This document shows positions 7,681 to 16,050 of a stretch of DNA of 64,000 bases, in pieces; the first letter of the stretch is position 1; each line of letters opens with the position of its first letter. The stretch is from Minwuia thermotolerans (GTDB lineage: Bacteria; Pseudomonadota; Alphaproteobacteria; Minwuiales; Minwuiaceae): contig NZ_PIGG01000064.1 of assembly GCF_002924445.1 (NCBI RefSeq), positions 1-64,000 on the forward strand, written 5' to 3'. The notes under the pieces are model-generated. The model was given only the letters and a program-made list of their open reading frames with translations. It ran no database searches and was not told the DNA's origin. The translations under genes and the position numbers were made by a program.

Positions 7681-8592
7681 ATGGAAGAACTACGCGACCC
7701 GTATCCCTCGCGCCGCATTTCGAAGCCCTATGTCGCGCCCCGCACCGAACCGGTGATTCATGCGCATGACGCGGCTCGCCGGACCGGCCCTCTCGACGAT
7801 GCGCAACTCGACCGCTTCGAGCGGGACGGGTTCCTGTTTATTCCCGAACTGTTTCCTGCGAACGACGTCAGGGCGCTGCGGGCGCGGCTGGACCGGCTGT
7901 GCCGGGAGGGCCGTGATTCGGAGGCCGAGGAGATCATCCGGGAGCCGGAGAACGACGAGGTCCGCTCGATCTTCGCCGTTCATGAGTCCGATGACCTCTT
8001 CGCGCGGCTTGCCGACGATCCGCGGCTGGCCGACGCCGCGCGCCAGATCCTCGGCAGCGACGTCTATGTCCACCAGTCCCGCATCAACTACAAGCCGGCC
8101 TTCGCCGGTACGGGGTTCTTCTGGCACTCCGATTTCGAGACCTGGCACTGCGAGGACGGGATGCCCCGGATGCGCGCGGTCAGCATGTCGATCCTGCTGA
8201 CCGACAACACACCGCACAACGGCCCGCTGATGCTGATACCCGGCTCGCACCGACACTTCGTCGGTTGCGTGGGCGAGACGCCGGAGGATAATCACAGGAC
8301 GTCGCTGCGGCGGCAGGTGATCGGCACGCCGGACACGGAAAGCCTGAAATGGCTGGCGGAGCGCGGCGGCATATCCGCGCCTCTGGGCCCGTGCGGCTCG
8401 GTGCTGATCTTCGACTGCAACACCATCCACGGATCGGCCGACAACATTTCGCCCGATCCGCGCAGCAATGTCTTCATGGTGTTCAACAGTGTCGAGAACC
8501 GGCTCCGCGCGCCATACGCCGCGCCCGCGCCGCGGCCCTGGTATCTGGCGTCCCGGCCCCGCAACGACGAAGCGGCGGCCCAGGCTGCCTAG
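7681..8592 (+). CDS. ectD: Ectoine hydroxylase (phytanoyl-CoA dioxygenase family)
   Basis: The enzyme converts ectoine to 5-hydroxyectoine using Fe(II), oxygen and 2-oxoglutarate. The EctD signature is intact: FFWHSDFETWHCEDGMPRMR with the iron ligands His149 and Asp151, and TIHGSADN with the third ligand His250. LLTDNTPHNGPLMLIPGSHR is also typical. I choose the ATG at 7681 because AAAGGAGG at 7667-7674 lies six bases upstream; a TTG two codons earlier is possible. No ectABC genes are nearby, so ectoine must be made from another locus or imported. Confidence 0.93.
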   Translation: MEELRDPYPSRRISKPYVAPRTEPVIHAHDAARRTGPLDDAQLDRFERDGFLFIPELFPANDVRALRARLDRLCREGRDSEAEEIIREPENDEVRSIFAVHESDDLFARLADDPRLADAARQILGSDVYVHQSRINYKPAFAGTGFFWHSDFETWHCEDGMPRMRAVSMSILLTDNTPHNGPLMLIPGSHRHFVGCVGETPEDNHRTSLRRQVIGTPDTESLKWLAERGGISAPLGPCGSVLIFDCNTIHGSADNISPDPRSNVFMVFNSVENRLRAPYAAPAPRPWYLASRPRNDEAAAQAA

Positions 8593-8596
8593 ATCG

Positions 8597-8614
8597 TTCC
8601 ATTGCTTGATGGAA
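8597..8614. terminator. Possible hairpin terminator after ectD
   Basis: TTCCAT and ATGGAA form a perfect 6-bp stem around a 6-base loop, five bases after the ectD stop. There is no following T-run, so intrinsic termination is weakly supported. Confidence 0.3.
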
Positions 8615-8629
8615 TCTACCCTCCGATTT

Positions 8630-8751
8630 CTCCCCCTTGTGGGGGAGGTGGCTGCACGGCAGCCGGAGGGGGTAGGCCGAAGGTCATTTCGGATTCGCCG
8701 TTTCACCCCCTCCCCGACCCTGCCCCATCAAGGGGGAGGGAGAACGATGCG
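8630..8751. repeat. GC-rich palindromic intergenic repeat
   Basis: The left end is a perfect hairpin, CTCCCCC-TTGT-GGGGGAG, at 8630-8647. The right end holds the related run of CCCTCCCC and AGGGGGAGGG at about 8708-8751, so the ends face each other around GGCTGCACGGCAGCC-type sequence. Elements of this look are widespread dispersed palindromes in alphaproteobacterial genomes. It occupies the space between two convergent genes, ectD and the MFS gene, and may act as a transcription barrier. Confidence 0.6.
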
Positions 8752-8791
8752 ATCAGAAGCTGGAATGTTCTAGGACGGGAATCCCGCGGTT

Positions 8792-10009
8792 TCATTCCCG
8801 GCGCCGCGCAGCGGTGACGGCCAGGCAGACGGCGCCGGCAAGCATGCCCGCCACGGCCACGGCGATGGCGAGACCGTAGCCGCCGGTGAGGTCGAACAAC
8901 AGCCCGGCCATGGTCGGCCCCAGCAGCACGCCGAGACCGGCGCCCGAGTAGTTGACGCCCAGGATCGAACCCAGATGCCGCACGCCGAAGACATCGGCGA
9001 CAATCGCCGGCATCAGCGGTGCGAAGCCGCCATAGAGCGTGCCGAAAACGGCGGCGAACAGGGCCAGGGTCCAGACCTCCCGGGCGAAGTGCCAGAAGGC
9101 GAGCATCACGGCGAGCCCGATATAGACGCCGATCAGGGTTTTCAGCCGGCCCAGCCGGTCGGCCACGACACCCACCAGGAAGCGCCCCGCGATGCTGGAG
9201 ACGCCGATCACGCCGAGCAGCCATGCGCCGGTCGCTTCGTCCATGCCATGGTCCAGCACGTAGGGAACCATGTGCACCAGCGGCACGAACAGCGAGAAGG
9301 AAATGAACATGCCCGCCGCGCCGAGCAGCCAGAATTCGCCTGCGCCCAGGGCTTCGCGCAGGGTCGCGGCAGGTCCTGCCGGGGCCGCGGGGTCCGGTGG
9401 CGGGCCGCCGTCGGGATTGAGCCCGCGCTTCTCGGGCGAATGGCGCAGCGCCAGCATCGCCAGGCCGCCGATCGCCGCGACCGCCAGAGCCAGCGTGGTC
9501 ATCGCCCCGCGCCAGCCCTGCAGTTCGATCAGCCAGTTCGCCACCGGCGGCGTCACCAGCGTGCCTGCGCCGATGCCCATGACCGCCAGTCCTGACGCCA
9601 GGCCGCGGCGGCGCACGAACCAGCGTTGCACGGCGCTGATCGCCGGAATGTAGATGCAGCCCGTGCCAACGCCGACGCCGAGGCCATAGGCCAGATAGAC
9701 GTGCCAGAGCTCGGTCGCCCGCGAGGCCGCCAGCAGGCCGCAGGCGATCAGGATCATGCCGGTCGACGCGACTGCGGCCGGACCCAGCCGGTCGGCCAGC
9801 GGGCCGCTGGCGGCGCCGAGACTGAACAGCAGGCAGCCTGCGATGGCGGACACCAGCGCCACGTCCGAGCGGCTGGCCTGGAATGCGGTTTCGATGGCGG
9901 GAAAGAAGGGGCCGAAGGAATAGGCGATGCCGAAGGCGAAGAAGGTGCCGACGAAGGCCGCGCCGACCACGATCCAGCCATAGAAGAATTTCGCTTGCCC
10001 GGCGGTCAT
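8792..10009 (-). CDS. MFS transporter, OxlT/monocarboxylate-like
   Basis: This 405-residue carrier has 12 predicted helices and begins FFYGWIVVGAAFVGTFFAFG, the entry helix typical of OxlT and bacterial monocarboxylate-porter relatives. The loop motif GPLADRLGPAAV follows helix 2, and a charged central loop (RHSPEKRGLNPDGG) separates the halves. The likely cargo is an organic anion, but the substrate is not readable. It is a single leftward gene facing ectD. Confidence 0.82.
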   Translation of the reverse strand: MTAGQAKFFYGWIVVGAAFVGTFFAFGIAYSFGPFFPAIETAFQASRSDVALVSAIAGCLLFSLGAASGPLADRLGPAAVASTGMILIACGLLAASRATELWHVYLAYGLGVGVGTGCIYIPAISAVQRWFVRRRGLASGLAVMGIGAGTLVTPPVANWLIELQGWRGAMTTLALAVAAIGGLAMLALRHSPEKRGLNPDGGPPPDPAAPAGPAATLREALGAGEFWLLGAAGMFISFSLFVPLVHMVPYVLDHGMDEATGAWLLGVIGVSSIAGRFLVGVVADRLGRLKTLIGVYIGLAVMLAFWHFAREVWTLALFAAVFGTLYGGFAPLMPAIVADVFGVRHLGSILGVNYSGAGLGVLLGPTMAGLLFDLTGGYGLAIAVAVAGMLAGAVCLAVTAARRRE

Positions 10010-10343
10010 GAACGCCCAGCGCCTCCCCCCGCTTGCGCCGCCGCGTTCTTCGCCGCGGTCGCGCCATCGGACGGATCATGCACGTCGGGCAGGCGGACCG
10101 GAAGACGTTGGCGCGGGCAGCAGGCATGCCGGCGCCCGGCCCCGTGTCCATCGGCCCATGCGCGGCTTCTTCCCGCCCCTGTGACAATGCCGCTGCCGGC
10201 CTGTTCGGGTCTTGCAACGCGTCGGCGCATTCTCATCTTCCGGGCCAACGAAGAACCAGGGCGCCGGTCAACGGCGCGATGCTGACGCCTTGCCGCCAGC
10301 GATCCCCCGCGACCGCCGCCGCAACGAAGCGGAGGAATGAACC
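10010..10343. other. Intergenic region between divergent genes, nothing recognised
   Basis: These 334 bases separate the leftward MFS gene from the rightward OB-fold gene and must contain both promoters. I see no convincing open frame, FNR/FixK box, strong palindrome or RNA. A purine-rich GCGGAGGA just before 10344 is the likely ribosome site of the next gene. Confidence 0.5.
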
Positions 10344-11006
10344 ATGACCAATCGCAAGGGTTATCTGGGCATCTGCTGCGCCGCAGCGCTGCTGGCCGCG
10401 CCGGCGGCTGCGGCCGACAACAGCGCGCCCCTCGGTGAAGACGAGGAATGGATCAGCCTCACAGGGACCGTGGAATCGGTCGAGGACGACGATTTCGTCA
10501 TGGTCTATCGCGGAGGCGGAATCGCCGTCGAGATGGACGAGCATGAGGTGGACGCGGAGAACTGGCTCAGGGTCGGTGACCGCGTGACCGTATCGGGGGA
10601 AGTCGACGAAGACTTCTACGACCGCCGTTCGATCGAGGCGGATTCGGTCTATGTCCCCCGACTCAACGAGTATTTCTATGCCGATCGTGAGGACGGTCTC
10701 CGTCATGACCACGCCGTGGGCGCCCATACCGCGGCGGGCCTCGACAGGATCGCCACCGCCTCGGATGACGAGTTCCTGTCGGTTACGGGACGGGTCGTGG
10801 CGATATCCGGCAATGAACTCATGGTCGACGTCGGCGGACGGGCCGTGAATGTCGACGGGGGCGATCTGGACCGCCCGGCGATCGATGAGGATGTCGATGT
10901 CGGCGACCTCGTTTCCGTGTCCGGTGAGATGGATGCCGCGGGGCTGTTCAATACCGAGCCCGACATCGACGCGGATTCCATAACCGTGCTCCGGCACGCC
11001 GGGTAA
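10344..11006 (+). CDS. Exported protein with two OB-fold (DUF5666/BOF-like) domains
   Basis: The 220-residue precursor has a signal peptide at about residues 1-24 ending AAPAAAA. The mature part has two similar units, one at about 37-105 (ISLTGTVESVEDDDFVMV ... VGDRVTVSGEVDEDFY) and one at about 140-215 (LSVTGRVVAISGNELMVDV ... VGDLVSVSGEMD). Each has the strand pattern of small periplasmic OB folds that bind cations or small ligands. It is very acidic. It lies 53 bases upstream of the PCMT-esterase fusion and is probably co-transcribed with it. Confidence 0.65.
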   Translation: MTNRKGYLGICCAAALLAAPAAAADNSAPLGEDEEWISLTGTVESVEDDDFVMVYRGGGIAVEMDEHEVDAENWLRVGDRVTVSGEVDEDFYDRRSIEADSVYVPRLNEYFYADREDGLRHDHAVGAHTAAGLDRIATASDDEFLSVTGRVVAISGNELMVDVGGRAVNVDGGDLDRPAIDEDVDVGDLVSVSGEMDAAGLFNTEPDIDADSITVLRHAG

Positions 11007-11059
11007 CGGACCCGCGCCGGTCGCAAGCACGCGTTCACCGCCAGATCACGGAGGAACGA

Positions 11060-13012
11060 ATGAACGGCGCCATCGAAACCATGGTCGAACGCCAGATTGC
11101 CGCGCGCGGGGTCCGTGACGAACAGGTTCTGCGGGCCTTCCACGCCGTGCCGAGGCAGATGTTCGTGTCGGAGGAGATGACTGAATTCGCCTACGAGGAC
11201 TCGCCGCTGCCGATCGGGGAAGAGCAGACGATATCTCAGCCCTTCATCGTCGCCTTGATGACCGAGGCCCTGGGTCTTGAGGGCGGCGAGCGCGTTCTCG
11301 AGGTCGGCACGGGTTCGGGTTACGCGGCGGCCATACTCGCGGAGATCGCCGGCGAGGTCGTCACCATCGAGCGCTTCGAGAGCCTCGCGGAAACGGCCCG
11401 CCTCCGATTGGCTGAGGCCGGCTATGACAATGTCACCGTCATCGCCGGCGATGGCACGAAGGGCCATGCCGCGCGGGCGCCCTACGACGCGATCGTGGTC
11501 GCCGCCGGTGGCCCCGACGTGCCGCAGTCGCTGCGGCGGCAGCTGAAGGTGGGCGGCCGGCTGGTCATCCCTGTCGGCGGTGCGATGGACGTCCAGAGGT
11601 TGAAGCGGATCACGCGAACCGGCGAGGACGGTTACGAGGAAGAGGATCTGGGCGGCGTCCGGTTCGTGCCGCTGGTGGGCAGCGAAGGCTGGGATCCGTC
11701 GCCCGGTCCGCCGCAGGACGGACGCAGCATCACCCGGGTGATCGGCGACGAAGCCGAACCGATCGATGACATCGACAGCGTCCGTCTGGATGGTCTTCTG
11801 GACCGCATCGGCGACGCGCGCGTTGTCCTGATCGGCGAGGCCTCCCACGGCACCTCCGAATTCTACCGCATGCGGGCGCGCATCACCCGGGAACTGATCG
11901 AGAAGAAGGGGTTTTCCTTCGTGGCCGCCGAAGCCGACTGGCCCGACGCGGCCCGTATCGACGACTGGGTCCGCCATCGCGAACGCGCCGCCGACTGGAC
12001 CGCGTTCGCCCGCTTTCCGACCTGGATGTGGCGCAATGCCGAAACCCGGGAGTTCGTCGACTGGCTGCGCGCGCGCAACGCTGATCGGCCCGAGACGGAC
12101 CGTGCAGGTTTCTACGGTCTCGACCTCTACAGCATGTACGGCTCGATCGACGCCGTGCTGAGATATCTCGATGAGACCGATCCGGCGGCGGCGCGCGTGG
12201 CGCGCAACCGGTATGGCTGCCTGACCCCCTGGCAGCACGAACCGCAGGCCTATGGCCTCGCCGCCGCCAGCCAGTCCTTCGAGGGCTGCCGGGACGAGGC
12301 CGCGAAGATGCTGCGCGACCTGCTGGAGAGGCGGATCGAAGACGGCCTGACGGAGGAATCAGCGTTGTTTGACGCGCAGCAGAACGCCCGGCTGATCGCC
12401 AATGCCGAGGCCTATTACCGGGGCATGTACGCCGGTCCCGACAAGTCGTGGAACCAGCGCGACAGCCACATGTTCGAGACGCTCGAACAGCTCCTCGACT
12501 TCCATGGACCCGGCGCGCGCGCCGTGATCTGGGCGCACAACTCCCACGTGGGGGACGCTTCCGCGACGGAGATGTCGGCGCGCGGCGAATACAATATCGG
12601 CGAGCTCTGCCGCGATGCCTACGGTCTCGGCGCGTTCAGCATCGGCTTCGGCACCCACAGCGGGACGGTGGCGGCGGCCGACGACTGGGGCGAGGCGATG
12701 CAGGTCATGGATGTCCGCCCGGGCCGCGAGGACAGCTACGAGGGCCTGTTCCATGCCGCCGGTCCGGAGGCCTTCCTGCTGCCGCTCCGCTATGGCGGCG
12801 AGACCCTGCGCGAACAACTCGGCGAGGCCCGGTTGCAGCGCGCCATCGGTGTGATCTACCGCCCGCGCACGGAACGGGCGAGCCACTACTTTCAGGCCAT
12901 CCTGCCGGCGCAGTTCGACGAATACATCTGGTTCGGAACGACGCGCGCGGTCCGGCCGCTGGAAACGAAGGAACTCGAGGGCGTCCCGGAGACCTATCCC
13001 TTCGGCGTCTGA
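11060..13012 (+). CDS. Fusion: protein-L-isoaspartate O-methyltransferase + erythromycin esterase-like domain
   Basis: Residues 1-210 are a complete PCMT, which repairs isoaspartyl residues using SAM: ISQPFIVALMTEAL at 58-71 and the SAM loop EVGTGSGYAAAIL at 81-93. After a linker (about 212-245), residues 246-640 form an erythromycin esterase-like domain with VVLIGEASHGTSEFYR at 255-270, which includes the family's Glu/His pair (Glu260, His263), then AAEADWPDA at 289-297 and VIWAHNSHVGD near 490-500. The continuous frame shows a true fusion. The role of the esterase domain outside macrolide resistance is unknown. Its 3' end overlaps the convergent permease gene by 19 bases. Confidence 0.85.
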   Translation: MNGAIETMVERQIAARGVRDEQVLRAFHAVPRQMFVSEEMTEFAYEDSPLPIGEEQTISQPFIVALMTEALGLEGGERVLEVGTGSGYAAAILAEIAGEVVTIERFESLAETARLRLAEAGYDNVTVIAGDGTKGHAARAPYDAIVVAAGGPDVPQSLRRQLKVGGRLVIPVGGAMDVQRLKRITRTGEDGYEEEDLGGVRFVPLVGSEGWDPSPGPPQDGRSITRVIGDEAEPIDDIDSVRLDGLLDRIGDARVVLIGEASHGTSEFYRMRARITRELIEKKGFSFVAAEADWPDAARIDDWVRHRERAADWTAFARFPTWMWRNAETREFVDWLRARNADRPETDRAGFYGLDLYSMYGSIDAVLRYLDETDPAAARVARNRYGCLTPWQHEPQAYGLAAASQSFEGCRDEAAKMLRDLLERRIEDGLTEESALFDAQQNARLIANAEAYYRGMYAGPDKSWNQRDSHMFETLEQLLDFHGPGARAVIWAHNSHVGDASATEMSARGEYNIGELCRDAYGLGAFSIGFGTHSGTVAAADDWGEAMQVMDVRPGREDSYEGLFHAAGPEAFLLPLRYGGETLREQLGEARLQRAIGVIYRPRTERASHYFQAILPAQFDEYIWFGTTRAVRPLETKELEGVPETYPFGV

Positions 13013-13650
13013 GCTGCCGCCAGGCCGGCCGCCACCCTGCGGCCCAGATGCCGGTGCAGCAGGTTGATCAGCGCAAAGCCGCCCTGCAGCACCGCCCCGA
13101 AACACAGCACGCCGATCCCGAACAGCACCAGCTTGTCGCCCAGATGCGGCATGCGGTCGGCGAATTGCAGGATAACCGCGATGCCCTCGTGAACGCCGAT
13201 GGCGGCGCCGGTGCTCGACGACATCACCAGCACGAAGAAGACCCGGGTCACGTTGGGAAGAAAGAGCAGCGCCCCCAGCCGCGATCCGGCTCTGAACCGG
13301 CGCAATGCCTCGACACCGTTGTCGGCGATGTAGGCGGCCGAATAGGGCACCAGGGAAAGCGCTACCGTCATGACGCCCGACGGCGAGACGTTCACCCCGA
13401 ACAGCACCGCTTCGCGCGGGATGGCGTTCAGCAGGAAGAACATCACGACGAATGTCGGCGCCGCCCGCATCACGCCCAGCAGCAGGATCGCCGGCGCACG
13501 CACGGCCCCCGGTCCCAGCCGCGCCAGCGCCAGGAGCAGGCCCAGCCCCAGGCCGACGGCGAGCGCGATGGCCGCGATCTCGAAATTCACGGTCATGCCC
13601 GAGAGGAAACGGGGCAGGAATTCGTCCATGATCGTTTCGAGCTGGATCAT
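12994..13650 (-). CDS. Amino-acid ABC transporter permease (HisM/GlnP type)
   Basis: The 218-residue protein has about five membrane helices and the polar amino-acid permease pattern: GVMRAAPTFVVMFFLL near residues 60-75, then SLVPYSAAYIADNGVEALR in the coupling-loop region. I start it at the ATG at 13650, which overlaps the stop of the upstream fusion gene (ATGA), showing tight coupling. No ATPase gene follows; the next gene is convergent. It should pair with the permease half of its neighbour to form the membrane pore. Confidence 0.75.
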   Translation of the reverse strand: MIQLETIMDEFLPRFLSGMTVNFEIAAIALAVGLGLGLLLALARLGPGAVRAPAILLLGVMRAAPTFVVMFFLLNAIPREAVLFGVNVSPSGVMTVALSLVPYSAAYIADNGVEALRRFRAGSRLGALLFLPNVTRVFFVLVMSSSTGAAIGVHEGIAVILQFADRMPHLGDKLVLFGIGVLCFGAVLQGGFALINLLHRHLGRRVAAGLAAAQTPKG

Positions 13651-15317
13651 GCCGCCGCCTGCCGCCGCTCGAGCCAGAGGCGCAGCCGCCCGCAGCCCCA
13701 CATCACGGCCATCACCACCAGAATGTAGAAGATCAGCAGCAGGCCATAGGTGGTCGCCCGGCCGCTGGCGAAGGAGGTGATGTCGGTCAGCGCGCTCAGC
13801 AGTTCCGGCGCGCCGACGAAGGCGGCGATGGGCGTTCCCTTGGTCGCGTTCACCAGGAAGGAGACGATCTGTGTCGCCGAGAGTGCCACGGCGCGCTGGA
13901 ACAGGCCGCCGTCCGCCGCGCCTTCGGCGCGCAGCGTGCGCATGGCCTCGGAAATCGCCTGCCCCGCATTGCAGCCGTTGGCGAGGCCGAGTGCGACGAT
14001 GGTGGCGCAGAGGGCCACCGCGGTGGAGTAGGCGAACAGTGCGTGCGCCAGGGTCGCCATGATCACCAGGGTGAGCACGATGGGCGAGGACTGCAGCACC
14101 ATGGTGAGCGCGCGCGCGGCCCAGCGGAGCGGCGCGGCGCGGGCGGTGAACATGGCGCCTATGAGCAGCGCGAATGTCATCGTCGCGGCCAGCGCGCCGG
14201 CGACGAGCATCAGGGAGTTGACCACGCCCGACCAGAACAGGGTCCAGGCGGGCTTCGTCTTCAGCATGGCGAGGCTGAGCGCGACGCCCGTGCGGTCCTT
14301 CATCCACGCCTCGAAGGCTTCGACACGTGCGGCGAACTCCGTCGGCTCGATCGCCGCGTCCAGTGCCGGCAGCACGCAGGCGGGGTCGTCATTGCCCCCG
14401 GCGCGATTGCAGGCGGCGCTGCTCCAGATCGCCTGCTGCGCCTCCAGAAAGACGGTACGGATCCGGTTCTCCTGCGCCAGCCGCAGAAAGACGCCGTCGC
14501 GGTGGAAGATCTGACTGACCAGGTCGAGGGCGTCGCCCAGCCGCTGGCTGCCGGTGCGGGCGACCGCCATGCCCCAGGGCACCTGAGCAAATCCGAATTT
14601 GACATCGTAGCGCGCGGCGAATGCCGGCTGGGCGAAGTAGTACGCGAAGAAGCTGTCGTCCTGGGCGGCGAGCGCACAGGTGCCGTCCTGCAGCCGCTCG
14701 GGCAGGGCGCCTGCGTTGTCGAACAACATCAGCCGCGCGCCCTGCGAAACCATGTTCTGGTTGGAGCCGTTGCCGATGGTCACGCAGATGCTGCGGCCCG
14801 CGATGTCGGACCAGTCCTCCACCTCCAGTTCGCGCGGACCGACAAGGATGGTTTCCGAACGGTAGTAGTGCGGGCGGATGAAGCGAACCTGGCCGTCGCG
14901 CGGCGTGTTGTGGCCCATGGTGGCGATGATCAGGTCGATCCGGTCCTCCGCCAGCATTGGGATGCGGTTGGCGGCATTCACCCTGGCGTAGTCGACACCG
15001 ACGCCGAGCCGGGCGGCGATGGCGCGGCCGACGTCGACGTCGTAGCCGCTGTATTCACCGCCGGTCATTTCGCCGAACAGCGGATAGTGATGCCGCACAC
15101 CGAGGCGGATCTCGCCGTCGCAGACAATGCGGACAAGGGAATCGGCCGCCGGGGCGGCGCAGGCGCCGGGCCGGGCGGCTTCCGCGCGGGCATCGGAAAG
15201 CAGGGTCTCCAGGGCCGCGTCCGGCCGCTGGTCCGCCGCCGCGGTCCCGCCCGCCGTCCAGAGCAGCAGAAGCAGGGCGGTCAGACCGCCGATGAACGGG
15301 AACCGCCGGCTAGCCAT
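13647..15317 (-). CDS. Fusion: periplasmic amino-acid-binding protein + ABC permease
   Basis: The 556-residue protein starts with a signal/anchor segment (FPFIGGLTALLLLLW), then a family-3 solute-binding domain at about residues 60-300. Recognisable parts are IRLGVRHHYPLFGE, YSGYDVDVGRAIAARLGV and DRIDLIIATMGHNTPRDGQV. A C-terminal permease domain follows from about 365, with VLQSSPIVLTLVIMATL in the conserved loop. The ATG at 15317 overlaps the methyltransferase stop by 8 bases and is preferred to an earlier ATG deep inside that gene. Binding-protein/permease fusions are known in a few uptake systems. The ligand is probably an amino acid or related compound. Confidence 0.8.
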   Translation of the reverse strand: MASRRFPFIGGLTALLLLLWTAGGTAAADQRPDAALETLLSDARAEAARPGACAAPAADSLVRIVCDGEIRLGVRHHYPLFGEMTGGEYSGYDVDVGRAIAARLGVGVDYARVNAANRIPMLAEDRIDLIIATMGHNTPRDGQVRFIRPHYYRSETILVGPRELEVEDWSDIAGRSICVTIGNGSNQNMVSQGARLMLFDNAGALPERLQDGTCALAAQDDSFFAYYFAQPAFAARYDVKFGFAQVPWGMAVARTGSQRLGDALDLVSQIFHRDGVFLRLAQENRIRTVFLEAQQAIWSSAACNRAGGNDDPACVLPALDAAIEPTEFAARVEAFEAWMKDRTGVALSLAMLKTKPAWTLFWSGVVNSLMLVAGALAATMTFALLIGAMFTARAAPLRWAARALTMVLQSSPIVLTLVIMATLAHALFAYSTAVALCATIVALGLANGCNAGQAISEAMRTLRAEGAADGGLFQRAVALSATQIVSFLVNATKGTPIAAFVGAPELLSALTDITSFASGRATTYGLLLIFYILVVMAVMWGCGRLRLWLERRQAAA

Positions 15318-16050
15318 CGGCGCCCAGATCCCCGGGCCGCGCGATCTCAACCACCAGCATTTCGCCGAAGACATAGGGGCCGTAGCGGAAGATCGTGCGG
15401 CCTTCTTCGCGGGCGAGGACCGTCGCCGTCATCCGGGCCAGCTTGTCCTCGGTGATATGGACCAGGGTGGTCAGCGCCGGGCGCATCGCCAAGCCGGCGC
15501 TCTCCGCCTGGGCCCTCGTGGTCGCCAGCCCCGAGAAGGCGTTGTGGGTCAGCAGTGCCCGGCCGCCGGGGGCAAGATGTTCGCTCAGTCCCGAGACGAA
15601 CACCTCGAGATAGCGCCGGCCGTCCGCGCCGCCGGAACTCCAGCTCGGCCGCCGTCCGCCATATTCCGCCGGCGGCATGGGAAAGTGAGGCAGGTTGGCC
15701 ACGATCAGACCGAAGCGCCGGCCGGCGACCGGCCCCCACATGTCGCCACGATGCAGGGTCGACACCTCTGCCAGCCCGAGATCGCGGAGCAGGGCGGCGC
15801 CCGATTCGACCGCTTCCGCCTCGATGTCCACGCCGCACAGCGCCCCGGCGCCCATGGCGCCGAGGGCGGCCAGCACGACGCCGCTGCCGAAACCGATCTC
15901 CAGGGCGTCCGCGCCTTCCACGGCGTGCCGGCGCTGGCGCAGCGCCTGGATCAGAGCCGCGGTGTACTCGCTGGGACGCAATGCGGGGTTCGCTGACAAA
16001 TGATCTCCCATTCGATTGACATGCAGGACGCCGCTGACCCCATTCAGCAT
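15310..16050 (-). CDS. Class I SAM-dependent methyltransferase
   Basis: The 246-residue protein has a Rossmann methyltransferase core: ALEIGFGSGVVLAALGAMG is motif I, CGVDIEAEAVES is motif II and LIVANLPHFPMPP is an NPPY-like catalytic motif IV, as in HemK/RsmC-type N-methyltransferases. The target is unknown. The ATG at 16050 lies inside the end of the cyclase gene (ATGCTGA), and the stop overlaps the next gene by 8 bases, so it is translated as part of a four-gene leftward operon. A second ATG at 16011 would trim 13 residues. Confidence 0.72.
   Translation of the reverse strand: MLNGVSGVLHVNRMGDHLSANPALRPSEYTAALIQALRQRRHAVEGADALEIGFGSGVVLAALGAMGAGALCGVDIEAEAVESGAALLRDLGLAEVSTLHRGDMWGPVAGRRFGLIVANLPHFPMPPAEYGGRRPSWSSGGADGRRYLEVFVSGLSEHLAPGGRALLTHNAFSGLATTRAQAESAGLAMRPALTTLVHITEDKLARMTATVLAREEGRTIFRYGPYVFGEMLVVEIARPGDLGADG

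Noticed and set aside
8602-8817. Short plus-strand frame in the ectD-MFS gap
   Set aside because: It is produced by the GC-rich palindromic repeat and extends over the MFS gene end; no ribosome site.
10033-10347. Plus-strand frame in the 334-base gap before the OB-fold gene
   Set aside because: Composition is Arg/Ala/Pro noise, no ribosome site, and it overlaps the next real start.
11774-13012. Macrolide resistance gene
   Set aside because: The esterase-like domain is fused to PCMT and lies beside unrelated genes; nothing suggests a resistance island.
13647-15374. Start of the binding-protein/permease fusion at the earlier ATG 15374
   Set aside because: This would add 19 residues deep inside the methyltransferase gene before the signal segment; ATG 15317 gives a normal signal peptide and a short overlap.
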